This document shows, in pieces, positions 8,230 to 16,432 of a DNA stretch of 64,000 nucleotides. The DNA lies in contig NZ_CP047028.1 of NCBI RefSeq assembly GCF_009796865.1, positions 930,001 to 994,000 of the forward strand, read 5' to 3'. Origin of the DNA: Formosa sp. L2A11 (lineage in GTDB: Bacteria > Bacteroidota > Bacteroidia > Flavobacteriales > Flavobacteriaceae). Position 1 is the stretch's first letter. Each line of letters begins with the position of its first letter. The notes under the pieces were generated by a model. The model did no database searches. It had not been told where the DNA came from and worked only from the letters and a program-made list of their open reading frames with translations. Both the position numbers and the translations under genes were made by a program.

Positions 8230-8961
8230 ATGATAAAAGCCATTATTGTTGATGATGAACCAAAAGCCGCACAAAGCCTAACTTGGGAATTAAGCAACTT
8301 TAAAGAACACATAGAAGTTATAAAAACCTTTACCATACCTGAAGAAGCTATTTTATACTTAAACGATAATCCTCCAGATTGTTTATTCCTAGATATTCAG
8401 ATGCCAACCATGGACGGTTTTCAATTTTTAGACAAGTTAAAAAACAGAGATTTTGCCGTTGTTATAACCACAGCATATAACGAATACGGGATTCAGGCTC
8501 TGAAACAAGAAGCAATAGATTACTTATTAAAACCGATAGATTCGGACGACTTAAAAGAGACTATTCAAAGAATTAAAAAGTATAATGCCAAATCGAATAA
8601 CACAGCACAAATAGAACAAGTACTCCTAAAATTTAACGAGCTTAACAACCAACGCATCTCTATAAACACAGACGGAAAACTAATTTTTATAGAAATAGCA
8701 GATATTCTTTTTGTAGAATCAGACGGAAATTATAGTACCATTTTTCTAAAAGATAACCAGAAAATAGTTTTAACAAAAAAATTGAAAGAAGTCAACGCTA
8801 TTTTACCCGAACATGTGTTTTTTAGAATTCATAATTCATATATTGTCAACTTAAACAAAATAAAAGAGTATATTAAGAATGAAGGCTATGTTGTTATGCA
8901 ATCCAACCACAAAATACCAGTGGCTAGACAACGAAAAGCAGATTTCTTAGAAAAATTATAA
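8230..8961 (+). CDS. LytTR-family response regulator
   Basis: 243 residues. The receiver domain (1-120) carries the acidic pair Asp8-Asp9, the phospho-acceptor Asp55 (in 'CLFLDIQMP') and Lys101 (in 'DYLLKPI'). The LytTR DNA-binding domain occupies about 140-243, with 'ILFVESDGNYSTIFL' and 'FFRIHNSYIVNLNKI', the standard LytTR landmarks. One base separates its stop from the start of the cognate sensor kinase at 8963, so the two are co-transcribed. LytTR regulators bind paired direct repeats in promoters; targets here are unknown. Called by domain content with high confidence; no specific physiological pathway can be given. Confidence 0.94.
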   Translation: MIKAIIVDDEPKAAQSLTWELSNFKEHIEVIKTFTIPEEAILYLNDNPPDCLFLDIQMPTMDGFQFLDKLKNRDFAVVITTAYNEYGIQALKQEAIDYLLKPIDSDDLKETIQRIKKYNAKSNNTAQIEQVLLKFNELNNQRISINTDGKLIFIEIADILFVESDGNYSTIFLKDNQKIVLTKKLKEVNAILPEHVFFRIHNSYIVNLNKIKEYIKNEGYVVMQSNHKIPVARQRKADFLEKL

Positions 8962-8962
8962 T

Positions 8963-10954
8963 ATGCAAAGACCATTTTCATATACAAAAGAAAGCCACAT
9001 CTCGCTATCAACTATTTTTATATGGATAGTCCTATTATTTTGTTTTAAAATTACCACTGCACAAAACGCACCTTTAGACTCACAGTTTATTAAACGTGTA
9101 AAAACAGCTCTTAAAAACAAACCTAAAGAATTTCGTAAATTAGAAACCTTTTTCTACAGTGACAAGAAGGACAGTCTAAAAATGAAGTACTTAATAAACC
9201 AAGCTAGCATAAACCAGTATTACGATGCCAAATCTTATGCATTAAATGCACTTGGAACTATAGAACGAAACAGATCTTTATACGACGCATCAATCATACA
9301 ACACAAGAAAGCAATAGACGCGGCTAAAGATGCAAAAAACAAAGTTCTGCAGATTATCTCTCTAAATTTAATAGGAGTAGCTTATCGCAGAATGGACTTG
9401 ATAAAACCCGCTTTAGATTATCATAAAAAGGCGTACGATTTAGCCTTTAAAACATTTAAAACTGATCCCGACCCAGAACTAGAACGCTGTATGGCTATTT
9501 CAAGAAATAGTATGGGTAACATATATTTAGTACTTAAGCAATACAACTTAGCACTAAAACAATTTGAAAAAGCTTTATTAATAGAAAAAAGCACCAATAA
9601 CAAACTTGGTTTAGCCATAAACTACCAAAACATTGGTATTGTTTTAGAAAATCAAGGCCAGTTAGATAAAGCCTTAACAAATTACAGAACCTCACTCCAA
9701 TATAACGAGGAAATAAGCTCTATAATGGGTCGCGTAATTTGCAACAATGCAATTACACAGATTTATATTAAACAAAAAAAATACAATACAGCATTAGCTT
9801 TAGTTACCACAACCTTAAAAGAAGCCATAGCTTTAGGAGATCAATATTATTTATCTCAAACTTATATTAATTTAGGACGTGCACAAGAAAAGCTAAACCT
9901 AAACGAAGATGCGGAAATCAACCTACAAGAAGCACTTAAAATATCTAGAGCATACGATTTAAAAACCTTTACATCTAAAGCCCTTTTATACTTATCTGAA
10001 TTACGTTTTAAAACCGAAGATTACAAAAATGCACATCTGTTTTACAAAGAGAGTAAAGAGATTGAAAACAGCATAACAAACGATCGTAACTTAAATTATG
10101 TAAATGATTTAATGATTGAGTACGAGCATGAATCTAAAAACAATCAAATAAAAAAATTAGCGAATGAGAATGAAATTGTTCGTAATAAACTAGAACGTAA
10201 TAAAAAATTATTTTGGTATACAGCGATATTAATTTCGTTGTTCACCACCATGATTATCATAATTATAAGACATCGCCAATTAAAACAGGAGAAACAAATA
10301 ATTACACTAGAACAAGATATGTTGCGAAGTCAAATGAATCCGCATTTTATCTTTAATTCACTAAACTCAATCAAGTTATACATCATAAACAACGACAAAG
10401 AAAAAGCTGTTTATTACTTAAATAAATTCTCTAAACTTATTCGAAAAATTCTAATTGCATCTACAGAAAAAGAGATGACTTTAGAAGAAGAATTAGATAC
10501 CATGCAACTCTACATTAACATTGAGAATATTAGATTTGAAAACGAAATTGAATTCAACACACATGTAGACGAAAATGTAAATATAGGTAACATAAAAGTT
10601 CCTTCTTTAATTTTACAACCCTTCTTAGAAAACGCCCTTTGGCATGGTTTATCTTCTAAAAAACATGATAAAAAAATAGATTTATACGTTTCTAAAGAAT
10701 CTAACAACTACATTACTATTAGCATTATAGATAATGGTATTGGTAGAATTGAAGCTGCAAAAATTAACAGCTTAAAGGTTTTAAAGCGTAAATCTGTAGG
10801 TATAGCAATTACAAAAGCACGTCTAGCTAATTTCTCTAAACGTTATGATAATAACTATAAATTTAATATTGAAGATTTATACAATGAAAAAGACAGACCA
10901 AAAGGAACCAAAGTAATTTTACAAATTCCAATTCCTAAACACAAAAAGGCGTAA
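8963..10954 (+). CDS. TPR-containing LytS/YehU-type sensor histidine kinase
   Basis: 663 residues. A signal-anchor hydrophobic stretch (about 13-34, ending 'TTAQ') leads into a periplasmic TPR array (about 70-380), seen as repeated 'A-x-x-x-Y-x-x-A' helices. A short coiled region, one TM segment ('LFWYTAILISLFTTMIIIII', about 414-433), the His_kinase domain with phospho-His near 460 ('QMNPHFIFNSLNSIKLYI') and a degenerate HATPase domain with 'IDNGIGR' follow. This domain order is the standard Bacteroidota partner of LytTR regulators. It follows the regulator by one base and its stop abuts the convergent DUF3109 gene with no room for a terminator. The signal sensed by the TPRs is unknown. Confidence 0.92.
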   Translation: MQRPFSYTKESHISLSTIFIWIVLLFCFKITTAQNAPLDSQFIKRVKTALKNKPKEFRKLETFFYSDKKDSLKMKYLINQASINQYYDAKSYALNALGTIERNRSLYDASIIQHKKAIDAAKDAKNKVLQIISLNLIGVAYRRMDLIKPALDYHKKAYDLAFKTFKTDPDPELERCMAISRNSMGNIYLVLKQYNLALKQFEKALLIEKSTNNKLGLAINYQNIGIVLENQGQLDKALTNYRTSLQYNEEISSIMGRVICNNAITQIYIKQKKYNTALALVTTTLKEAIALGDQYYLSQTYINLGRAQEKLNLNEDAEINLQEALKISRAYDLKTFTSKALLYLSELRFKTEDYKNAHLFYKESKEIENSITNDRNLNYVNDLMIEYEHESKNNQIKKLANENEIVRNKLERNKKLFWYTAILISLFTTMIIIIIRHRQLKQEKQIITLEQDMLRSQMNPHFIFNSLNSIKLYIINNDKEKAVYYLNKFSKLIRKILIASTEKEMTLEEELDTMQLYINIENIRFENEIEFNTHVDENVNIGNIKVPSLILQPFLENALWHGLSSKKHDKKIDLYVSKESNNYITISIIDNGIGRIEAAKINSLKVLKRKSVGIAITKARLANFSKRYDNNYKFNIEDLYNEKDRPKGTKVILQIPIPKHKKA

Positions 10955-10955
10955 C

Positions 10956-11522
10956 CTACTTATACGTTTCGGCTACCTTTTCTAGTTCCATATACCAATC
11001 TTCGCCAAATTTTCTAATTAAAGCTTCTTTTACAAACTTATAAATAGGAACTTGTAACTCCTTCCCTAAAGAACAAGCATCGTCGCAAATCTCCCAACGA
11101 TCGTAATTTACAGCAGAAAACTCTGTAAAATCTTTAATTCTAATAGGGTATAAATGACAAGACACAGGCTTTTTCCAGGTAACTTCTCCTTGGTTATAAG
11201 CCTCTTCTATAGCACAAAGCGCTGTACCTTTTTTATCGAAAATAACATAAGCACAATCTGCTCCATCAATAAGAGGGGTTTCATAATCTCCAAAGTCAGT
11301 AGTAATATATGTGCCTTGAGCTTCGATAGCATCAATACCTTTTTGACGTAAAAAGGGTTTTACTTTCGGATAAATATCTTCAAGAATCTGTATCTCTTCC
11401 TTCTCTAAAGGCGCTCCGGCATCGCCATCTATACAACATTGACCTTTACACGCTGACAAATTACAGAGAAAGTTTTTCTCTATAATTTCTTCTGAAACTA
11501 TGGTTTTTCCTATTTGAAACAT
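10956..11522 (-). CDS. DUF3109 family cysteine-rich protein
   Basis: 188 residues, no signal peptide or TM segment. Cysteines at 20, 25, 29 and 30 ('CNLSACKGQCC') and at 90, 103, 122, 146 and 150 are arranged as in DUF3109/YkgJ-type proteins, which are thought to bind zinc or an iron-sulfur cluster. The landmarks 'KPVSCHLYPIRI' and 'WEICDDAC' are well conserved in the family. Biochemical function is not known. It is divergent from marC, with 63 bp between the start codon and the marC promoter region, and convergent with the kinase gene. Confidence 0.85.
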   Translation of the reverse strand: MFQIGKTIVSEEIIEKNFLCNLSACKGQCCIDGDAGAPLEKEEIQILEDIYPKVKPFLRQKGIDAIEAQGTYITTDFGDYETPLIDGADCAYVIFDKKGTALCAIEEAYNQGEVTWKKPVSCHLYPIRIKDFTEFSAVNYDRWEICDDACSLGKELQVPIYKFVKEALIRKFGEDWYMELEKVAETYK

Positions 11523-11580
11523 GCCGCAAAAATAGGTAAACTTTATATTTATTTATTATAGATAGTCTATTTTAATCCAC

Positions 11581-11588
11581 TACTTTTG
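11581..11588 (+). promoter_or_regulatory. -7 promoter element of the marC gene
   Basis: TACTTTTG, a perfect TAnnTTTG. This overlaps the TTG that would extend the marC reading frame upstream to 11586, so transcription must start downstream of that TTG; this settles the start at the ATG at 11613. Confidence 0.6.
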
Positions 11589-11612
11589 CCCAAAAAATTA
11601 AAAGTTAAAGTA

Positions 11613-12194
11613 ATGCAATTCAATACTAAAGAAATCTTCACCGCTTTTATGATTCTATTTGCCGTGATAGACATTATTGGTAATATTCCAATTATTATCG
11701 ATTTACGCAAAAAGATGGGTCATATACAAAGTGAGAAAGCGTCTCTTATTGCTGGTGCAATCTTAATTTTATTCTTATTTTTAGGAAATAGTATTTTAAG
11801 CTTAATTGGTATAGACGTAAATTCTTTTGCCGTTGCAGGTGCCTTTATATTATTTTTCATTGCTTTAGAAATGATTTTAGGAATCACTTTATACAAACAA
11901 GAAGAACAATCTTCTGTAACAGCAACCGTGTTTCCTTTAGCGTTTCCATTAATAGCAGGACCTGGTAGTTTAACTACATTATTATCATTAAGAGCAGAGT
12001 TTAGAATAGAAAATATTATTGTAGCTGTTCTTTTAAACGTTGTACTTATTTATACTGTACTTAAAACATCGTCTGCTATTGAACGTATTATAGGACAAAC
12101 AGGAATAAATATAATTCGTAAAGTATTTGGAGTTATCTTGCTTGCCATTGCTGTAAAACTATTTGCTCACAACATTAAAGCCTTATTTATTTAA
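11613..12194 (+). CDS. MarC-family (UPF0056) integral membrane protein
   Basis: 193 residues from the ATG at 11613. An alternative TTG nine codons upstream is rejected because it lies inside a consensus -7 promoter element. Six hydrophobic segments span the protein. Typical MarC sequence is visible: 'FTAFMILFAVIDIIGNIPI' at the N-terminus and 'FPLAFPLIAGPGSLTTLL' near the middle. The family was once linked to multiple antibiotic resistance but its function is unresolved. The stop is followed after one base by the ATG of a small membrane protein, so the two are likely co-translated. Confidence 0.9.
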   Translation: MQFNTKEIFTAFMILFAVIDIIGNIPIIIDLRKKMGHIQSEKASLIAGAILILFLFLGNSILSLIGIDVNSFAVAGAFILFFIALEMILGITLYKQEEQSSVTATVFPLAFPLIAGPGSLTTLLSLRAEFRIENIIVAVLLNVVLIYTVLKTSSAIERIIGQTGINIIRKVFGVILLAIAVKLFAHNIKALFI

Positions 12195-12195
12195 A

Positions 12196-12408
12196 ATGAA
12201 AATATTCTCAATCATTCTATCTGTAATTGCTATTGCGTTAATCACTTTTAACATTACGCAAATTAATTTTGATGCTCCTTTTGGAGATGAAAGCATTGTA
12301 ACATTAATTACTATTGTTGTATTATTATGCGCCTTAGTATTACTACTTATACTAAATACATCTAAACGTATTGAAGAGAAGTTTAAGAAACAGAAACAAA
12401 CTTTATAA
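12196..12408 (+). CDS. Small two-TM membrane protein
   Basis: 70 residues from the ATG at 12196; an in-frame ATG at 12163 would overlap marC and lacks reason. Two hydrophobic helices (about residues 2-20 and 34-54), a short extracytoplasmic loop ('INFDAPFGDES') and a basic C-terminal tail ('KRIEEKFKKQK'). It is tightly coupled to marC. No recognised family; small proteins in this position are probably conserved among flavobacteria, but I cannot confirm it. Confidence 0.7.
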   Translation: MKIFSIILSVIAIALITFNITQINFDAPFGDESIVTLITIVVLLCALVLLLILNTSKRIEEKFKKQKQTL

Positions 12409-12416
12409 TAAGAAGT

Positions 12417-12458
12417 AAGTGAGTTGCATTAATTAACTTGATGCTGCTCACTTATTTT
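12417..12458 (+). terminator. Terminator hairpin overlapping the 3' end of the protease gene
   Basis: AAGTGAG (12417-12423) and GCAT (12426-12429) pair with ATGC (12441-12444) and CTCACTT (12447-12453), followed by ATTTTT. It ends the marC unit and extends into the last codons of the convergent gene. Confidence 0.5.
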
Positions 12459-14027
12459 TAAAACTTCATTAATTACATTATCATCACTATTAAAGACTTC
12501 GGTATACGCACCTTTCCCGAATAACTGGTCGGCAATTGTTGCTTTAAGATATAACTTTACCTCTTTTTTAATGGTCTGAAAAGAAATATTTGCTGCAGTT
12601 CGCACGTTTAAATAATCTTGAAATTTAAGAACCAGATCATCACTTACCTCAAAAGTATCTACAAATTCTTGTCTAGAATAGCCATCGAAAACATGTCTAT
12701 CTTTTTCTAATTCTTCAAAAATAAAGTAGCTTATAAAACCGCGTTCTTGTAAAAATAATAACGTCTCGTTTTGGGTTTTAACATCTAAAGGCACAAAAAT
12801 ATCTGGAATAATTCCGCCGCCGCCATATACAACTTTACCTTTAGGCGTTGTAAATTTTAAAGAGTCTGAAACTGTAATCTTAAGTGAATCTAGAAGTTCA
12901 CCACTTTCTAAACGCTGGTAATACTCATCGTAATAATCTTTATTTCCATGACTATAAGAACGCTGTATAGAACGCCCTGTTGGTGTATAATATCTAGCCA
13001 CAGTTAATCGTACTGCACTACCGTCTCCCAGTTCCATTTCGCGTTGTACTAAACCTTTTCCGTAAGATCGTCTTCCAACAATGGTTCCTTTATCATTATC
13101 TTGTAATGCGCCAGCAACAATCTCGCTTGCAGATGCAGAATTTTCATTTATCAAGACATAAACTTCTCCATTTTCAAAGTCACCTTTTTCTGAAGCAAAG
13201 TTCTTTTCTATGTTTCCGCTTTTGTTTTTAGTAAATAAAATAAGTTTTTTATCTTCTAAAAATTCATCTACAATTTCCTCGGCAACAGTTAAGAAACCAC
13301 CAGGATTATCGCGTAAATCTAAAACAAGTTCTGTAGCACCTTTCGATTTTAAATCAAGTAATGCTTTTTTAAATTCTTTATATGTTGTTTCGGCAAAACG
13401 ATTCACTTTTATATAACCTAAAGTAGGTGTAAGCATATAACTTGCATCTACACTTTTTATAGGAATAACACCTCTAGACACATCAAAATCTAGAATTTGA
13501 TCGGTTTGTTTTCTGTAAATTTTTAAATGTAATTTAGAACCTACTGGTCCTTTTAAACGATGTACAATATCTGTATCTTTAATATATTTTCCGAATAAAG
13601 AATCGCCGTCTGCAAAAATAAGACGATCTCCTCCAAGAATACCAGCCTTATCACTAGGACCATCATCTACCGTTCTAATTACGGTAACTGTATCTTTATA
13701 AGTATAAAAATGAATACCAATACCTACAAAATCGCCTTTCATGTTCTCTGAGACACGTTCCATATCTTTTTTAGGAATATATACAGAATGCGGATCTAAA
13801 TTTTGAAGAATTCCATTTACAGTAACATCTACAATACTATCGGTATTTACATCGTCTACATATTCGTAGTCTATATAATCTATAAGACGATTTAATTTCT
13901 CTTTTTTACTATTAGATGCAAACAACCTATCTGAAGAATCAGAAAAATTCAATTTACCTCCTATAAATATTCCAGCCGCAACAGCAGCACCAATAATTAG
14001 AGGTAGATATATTTTTTTCATGGTCAT
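12429..14027 (-). CDS. Carboxy-terminal processing protease (S41, CtpA/Prc type)
   Basis: 532 residues. An N-terminal membrane anchor or signal ('IIGAAVAAGIFIGG', about 11-24) is followed by a helical cap, a PDZ domain (about 93-175, 'FVGIGIHF') and the S41 catalytic domain. That domain has 'LVLDLRDNPGG' (235-245), the nucleophile Ser299 in 'NENSASASEI' and the general base Lys324 in 'GRRSYGKGLVQ'. A C-terminal extension of about 120 residues completes the typical Bacteroidota length. It acts in the periplasm on C-termini of exported proteins. The start overlaps the stop of the upstream dCMP deaminase by one base (TAATG), an arrangement implying coupling. ATGs at codon 1 or 3 are both possible. 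Confidence 0.94.
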   Translation of the reverse strand: MTMKKIYLPLIIGAAVAAGIFIGGKLNFSDSSDRLFASNSKKEKLNRLIDYIDYEYVDDVNTDSIVDVTVNGILQNLDPHSVYIPKKDMERVSENMKGDFVGIGIHFYTYKDTVTVIRTVDDGPSDKAGILGGDRLIFADGDSLFGKYIKDTDIVHRLKGPVGSKLHLKIYRKQTDQILDFDVSRGVIPIKSVDASYMLTPTLGYIKVNRFAETTYKEFKKALLDLKSKGATELVLDLRDNPGGFLTVAEEIVDEFLEDKKLILFTKNKSGNIEKNFASEKGDFENGEVYVLINENSASASEIVAGALQDNDKGTIVGRRSYGKGLVQREMELGDGSAVRLTVARYYTPTGRSIQRSYSHGNKDYYDEYYQRLESGELLDSLKITVSDSLKFTTPKGKVVYGGGGIIPDIFVPLDVKTQNETLLFLQERGFISYFIFEELEKDRHVFDGYSRQEFVDTFEVSDDLVLKFQDYLNVRTAANISFQTIKKEVKLYLKATIADQLFGKGAYTEVFNSDDNVINEVLKISEQHQVN

Positions 14028-14458
14028 TATGCAGATAAATCTTCGATATATTCAATATGTATGCCTGCCTTTTCTAGAAAGTCTAACCCAGAGTTATCTT
14101 TATATTTCTGACAATACACGACTCTTACAATTCCTGCTTGGTGAATTAATTTACTACATTCTTTACATGGAGAAAGCGTAATATACAACGTAGCACCTTT
14201 GCACGATTGTGTAGAAGCCGCCACTTTAAGAATAGCATTAGCCTCGGCATGTAACACATACCATTTGGTGTATCCCGCTTCATCTTCACAAAAATTATCG
14301 AATCCTGTTGGTGTTCCGTTAAAACCGTCTGAAATAATCATTCGATCTTTAACAATAACAGCTCCAACTTGTTTACGTTCGCAAAACGATAATTTCCCCC
14401 ACTCTCTAGCTATTCGTAAATAAGCTTTGTCGTACTTAAGTTGCTTTTTATTAGGCAT
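14027..14458 (-). CDS. dCMP deaminase / ComE-like cytidine deaminase family protein
   Basis: 143 residues. The zinc site is complete: His70-Ala-Glu72 ('LHAEANAIL') and Pro97-Cys98-x-x-Cys101 ('SPCKEC'). 'GFNGTPTGFDNFC' (45-57) is the substrate-binding signature of deoxycytidylate deaminases, which convert dCMP to dUMP for thymidylate synthesis. It is first in a two-gene unit with the S41 protease; this pairing is common in Flavobacteriaceae although the functions are unrelated. No allosteric dCTP-binding extension can be identified with certainty. Confidence 0.92.
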   Translation of the reverse strand: MPNKKQLKYDKAYLRIAREWGKLSFCERKQVGAVIVKDRMIISDGFNGTPTGFDNFCEDEAGYTKWYVLHAEANAILKVAASTQSCKGATLYITLSPCKECSKLIHQAGIVRVVYCQKYKDNSGLDFLEKAGIHIEYIEDLSA

Positions 14459-14662
14459 TAAACTTTTTAAATTTTTTATAAACTCATTTTAGAATAAAAG
14501 ATAAACTTAAAATAATAAAGCCTTTATTCTTTTATAGATACCAATCTGCTTTCTTATAAAACTAAGAACAATAGCAAATAAACAACCTATTTAACGAAGA
14601 TAGCCCGTTACCTTTTTAATAACAATGGCTAATCGTTAAAATTTTGAGAAAATTTCTGATTA

Positions 14663-15250
14663 TTAAGAGATTAGTTTATTTGCCATAATCATTGGAATAA
14701 CCAATCCTACTACGACAGACGATATTACTAAAACCCAATCGCGTTTAGAAAATCTGAAAACCGTTTGCATAATGTAACTAAAAAACAAGACTACAAATAC
14801 AATTATAATTTGTGCAGCCTCAATACCCAATGCAAATTCTAATAGAGGTAATAATTTATTACTTGATCCTCCTATTAATAAATGAAATTCCCTAGCAAAT
14901 CCTAAACCATGGACAATCCCAAAAAATAAAGCCGAAAAGAATAATAAACTCACCCCTTTCTGAATGGTTTTTCCTGCTGTAAAAATATTATAAACAGCCA
15001 TTATAAGAATGGTTATAGGAATTAATAACTCGACTAAAGCACCATTAATTTGAACCACATCGTAAGCTGCTAAAATTAACGAAACAGTATGTCCCAATGT
15101 AAATAAAGACACCAATATTAAAACGCGCTTCCAATCTTTAAAAATATAAGCAACCGTTAAAACTAATAAAAACAAAACATGATCGTAGCCATTTATATCT
15201 AACACATGATTAATACCGTATTGCACATAAAAAAGGAAATCATCTAACAT
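14663..15250 (-). CDS. HupE/UreJ family membrane protein
   Basis: 195 residues with six to seven hydrophobic segments. The family signature is present: 'GINHVLDINGYDHVLFLL' near the N-terminus (His and Asp residues proposed to bind metal), 'FTLGHTVSLILA' (His54 region) and 'FGIVHGLGFA'. HupE/UreJ proteins are thought to be nickel or other metal permeases, but no urease or hydrogenase genes are nearby, so the substrate is open. The gene stands alone: 204 bp separate it from the deaminase and 233 bp from the next gene upstream. Confidence 0.85.
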   Translation of the reverse strand: MLDDFLFYVQYGINHVLDINGYDHVLFLLVLTVAYIFKDWKRVLILVSLFTLGHTVSLILAAYDVVQINGALVELLIPITILIMAVYNIFTAGKTIQKGVSLLFFSALFFGIVHGLGFAREFHLLIGGSSNKLLPLLEFALGIEAAQIIIVFVVLFFSYIMQTVFRFSKRDWVLVISSVVVGLVIPMIMANKLIS

Positions 15251-15293
15251 AGTTTTAAGGTTTGGAAATTATAATAGTTAAGTGGATATAGAA

Positions 15294-15362
15294 ATTATTC
15301 GGCAATAAAATTAATAAAAAGAAATGACCCAATACCACTATATACTATTATTTCGGCAATAA
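15294..15362. repeat. Pair of 15/16-base direct repeats upstream of HupE/UreJ
   Basis: ATTATTCGGCAATAA (15294-15308) and ATTATTTCGGCAATAA (15347-15362), start-to-start spacing 53 bp, 44-112 bp before the start codon of the minus-strand gene. Could be paired operator sites. Nothing else is recognisable in 15251-15483. Confidence 0.35.
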
Positions 15363-15483
15363 CATACACACCTGATTTTGAATACAAAAAACTAAAAAAC
15401 AACATTTAATATTCTATTATTTTTCAGTTTAATATAAATTCAACTAAAATTAGAACAAAAAAAAAGCATCTAAATTTAAATAC

Positions 15484-15960
15484 TTAGACACATTCTATTT
15501 TGTTACACACGTATTGTCCTAGCTTAGGAATACGTAATACTTGTCCTGGATAAATACTATCTGGATCTTTAAGCATTGGTTTATTGGCTTCAAAAATCAC
15601 AGAATACGTCTTTGCATCGCCATGATATTCTTTTGCTATTTTACTTAAAGTATCGCCACTTACAACAGTATAAAACTGAGTAATTGGCTCGACATATTTA
15701 ATAGACATTTTATCATTTACTGTAGATATTCCTTTAGAATTACCTACAACTAAAATTACTTTTTCTTTTGTTTCCTAATCTTGAGCTATTCCCGCAACAA
15801 CGGCCTTATCTAAATCAATTTTAACATTTAAATCATCTACTTCTAAATTTAAACCTAATATTGTTTCTTCTACTCTAACAGCTGCCTCTGCTACCTCTTC
15901 TGTTTTTCCTAATCCAAAAATATTAACCCCTGCATCTTTAATAAATGAAAATAATCCCAT
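15484..15960 (-). pseudogene. BON-LysM (Kbp/YgaU-like) gene interrupted by an in-frame amber codon
   Basis: Reading from ATG 15960, 61 residues ('MGLFSFIKDAGVNIFGLGKT' then the first half of a BON domain) end at TAG (15777-15775). The same frame continues without a break as 'ETKEKVILVVGNSKGISTV' (second half of BON) and a complete LysM domain ('FYTVVSGDTLSKIAKEYHG' to 'YPGQVLRIPKL') until the stop at 15484. Intact homologues such as E. coli Kbp/YgaU are one polypeptide of about 150 residues; read through, this is 158. The TAG falls where relatives have Gln, so a single CAG to TAG change explains it. Kbp is a cytoplasmic potassium-binding protein. Possible outcomes are a pseudogene, two short products (a second ATG exists at 15708 for the LysM part), suppression, or sequence error. 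Confidence 0.85.
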
Positions 15961-16108
15961 AATATATATTGTTTTATTTGTTATCGTTTACATATAGTAA
16001 AGTTCAAAAAATATTCAATTAAAAACAACTTACACTTCTAAAATAAAAGGCTTTAAAGCTAAAATAAAATCTAGTTTACAACATCTATTTTTTCACATAT
16101 TATCTTAT

Positions 16109-16167
16109 TATATAGTCCCTATCAAGCACATCTTAAACCTAAAACAAAGACTTAATAGGGATATATA
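16109..16167. repeat. Interrupted inverted repeat (17-18-base arms)
   Basis: Left arm 16109-16126, right arm 16151-16167, complementary except for one mismatch and one gap, with a 24-base loop. No T-run follows, so a terminator is unlikely. It may be an operator or a remnant of something else. Confidence 0.4.
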
Positions 16168-16296
16168 ATTACAACCTTAGCAATTACACAACGTTAAAAA
16201 TTAGATCAAAATTGCTTAACACATTACAAAAAACTCACAAACAGCTACAAAACAACATACTAAGTACATTTAGAAAACAAAGAAGTAGTAAAACTG

Positions 16297-16326
16297 TTTG
16301 ATATTATATTTTTTGTTCTAATTTTG
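16297..16326 (+). promoter_or_regulatory. Promoter of the CLC-type gene (-33 TTTG, -7 TAATTTTG)
   Basis: TTTG at 16297-16300 and TAATTTTG at 16319-16326 are spaced by 18 bases, fitting the Bacteroidota consensus. The predicted transcript start is near 16333, immediately before the riboswitch-like sequence. Confidence 0.55.
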
Positions 16327-16335
16327 TTTATACTC

Positions 16336-16384
16336 GGCAATGAGGTTTGCCTTAAACCGTTCTTAGAAAACTAATGATTACTAC
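16336..16384 (+). promoter_or_regulatory. Candidate fluoride (crcB-type) riboswitch aptamer, possibly degenerate
   Basis: GGCAATGAGGTTTGCC (16336-16351) matches the GGCrAUGrnGUUyGCC core with a GGCAA/TTGCC stem. It is followed by the conserved AAACC(G), a small hairpin and CTAATGA...CTACC, the order seen in known crcB-motif RNAs. The long-range pairing normally made by GAGGU with ACCUC would here use AUUAC (16377-16381), with one A-A mismatch and two G-U pairs, so ligand response may be weakened. Downstream, CTACCGTA (16381-16388) can pair with TACTGTAG (16403-16410) with one mismatch as an expression platform. It sits before a CLC-F type gene, the expected target. Confidence 0.6.
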
Positions 16385-16432
16385 CGTATTAAGACTTGTT
16401 ATTACTGTAGAAGTTATTAATATTTAGTAATT

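Larger units (their letters stand above)
15961..16432. other. 472-bp intergenic region between the BON-LysM and CLC genes
   Basis: Contains a long interrupted inverted repeat (16109-16167), a promoter (16297-16326) and a candidate fluoride riboswitch (16336-16384) leading into the CLC-type gene. No coding sequence seen. Confidence 0.65.

Noticed and set aside
11586-11612. TTG-initiated extension of marC
   Set aside because: The TTG lies inside a perfect TAnnTTTG promoter element, so it would be upstream of the transcript start.
15484-15708. A stand-alone 74-residue LysM protein as an ordinary gene
   Set aside because: It continues in frame from the BON half; only a TAG separates them, so it is better described as a broken single gene.
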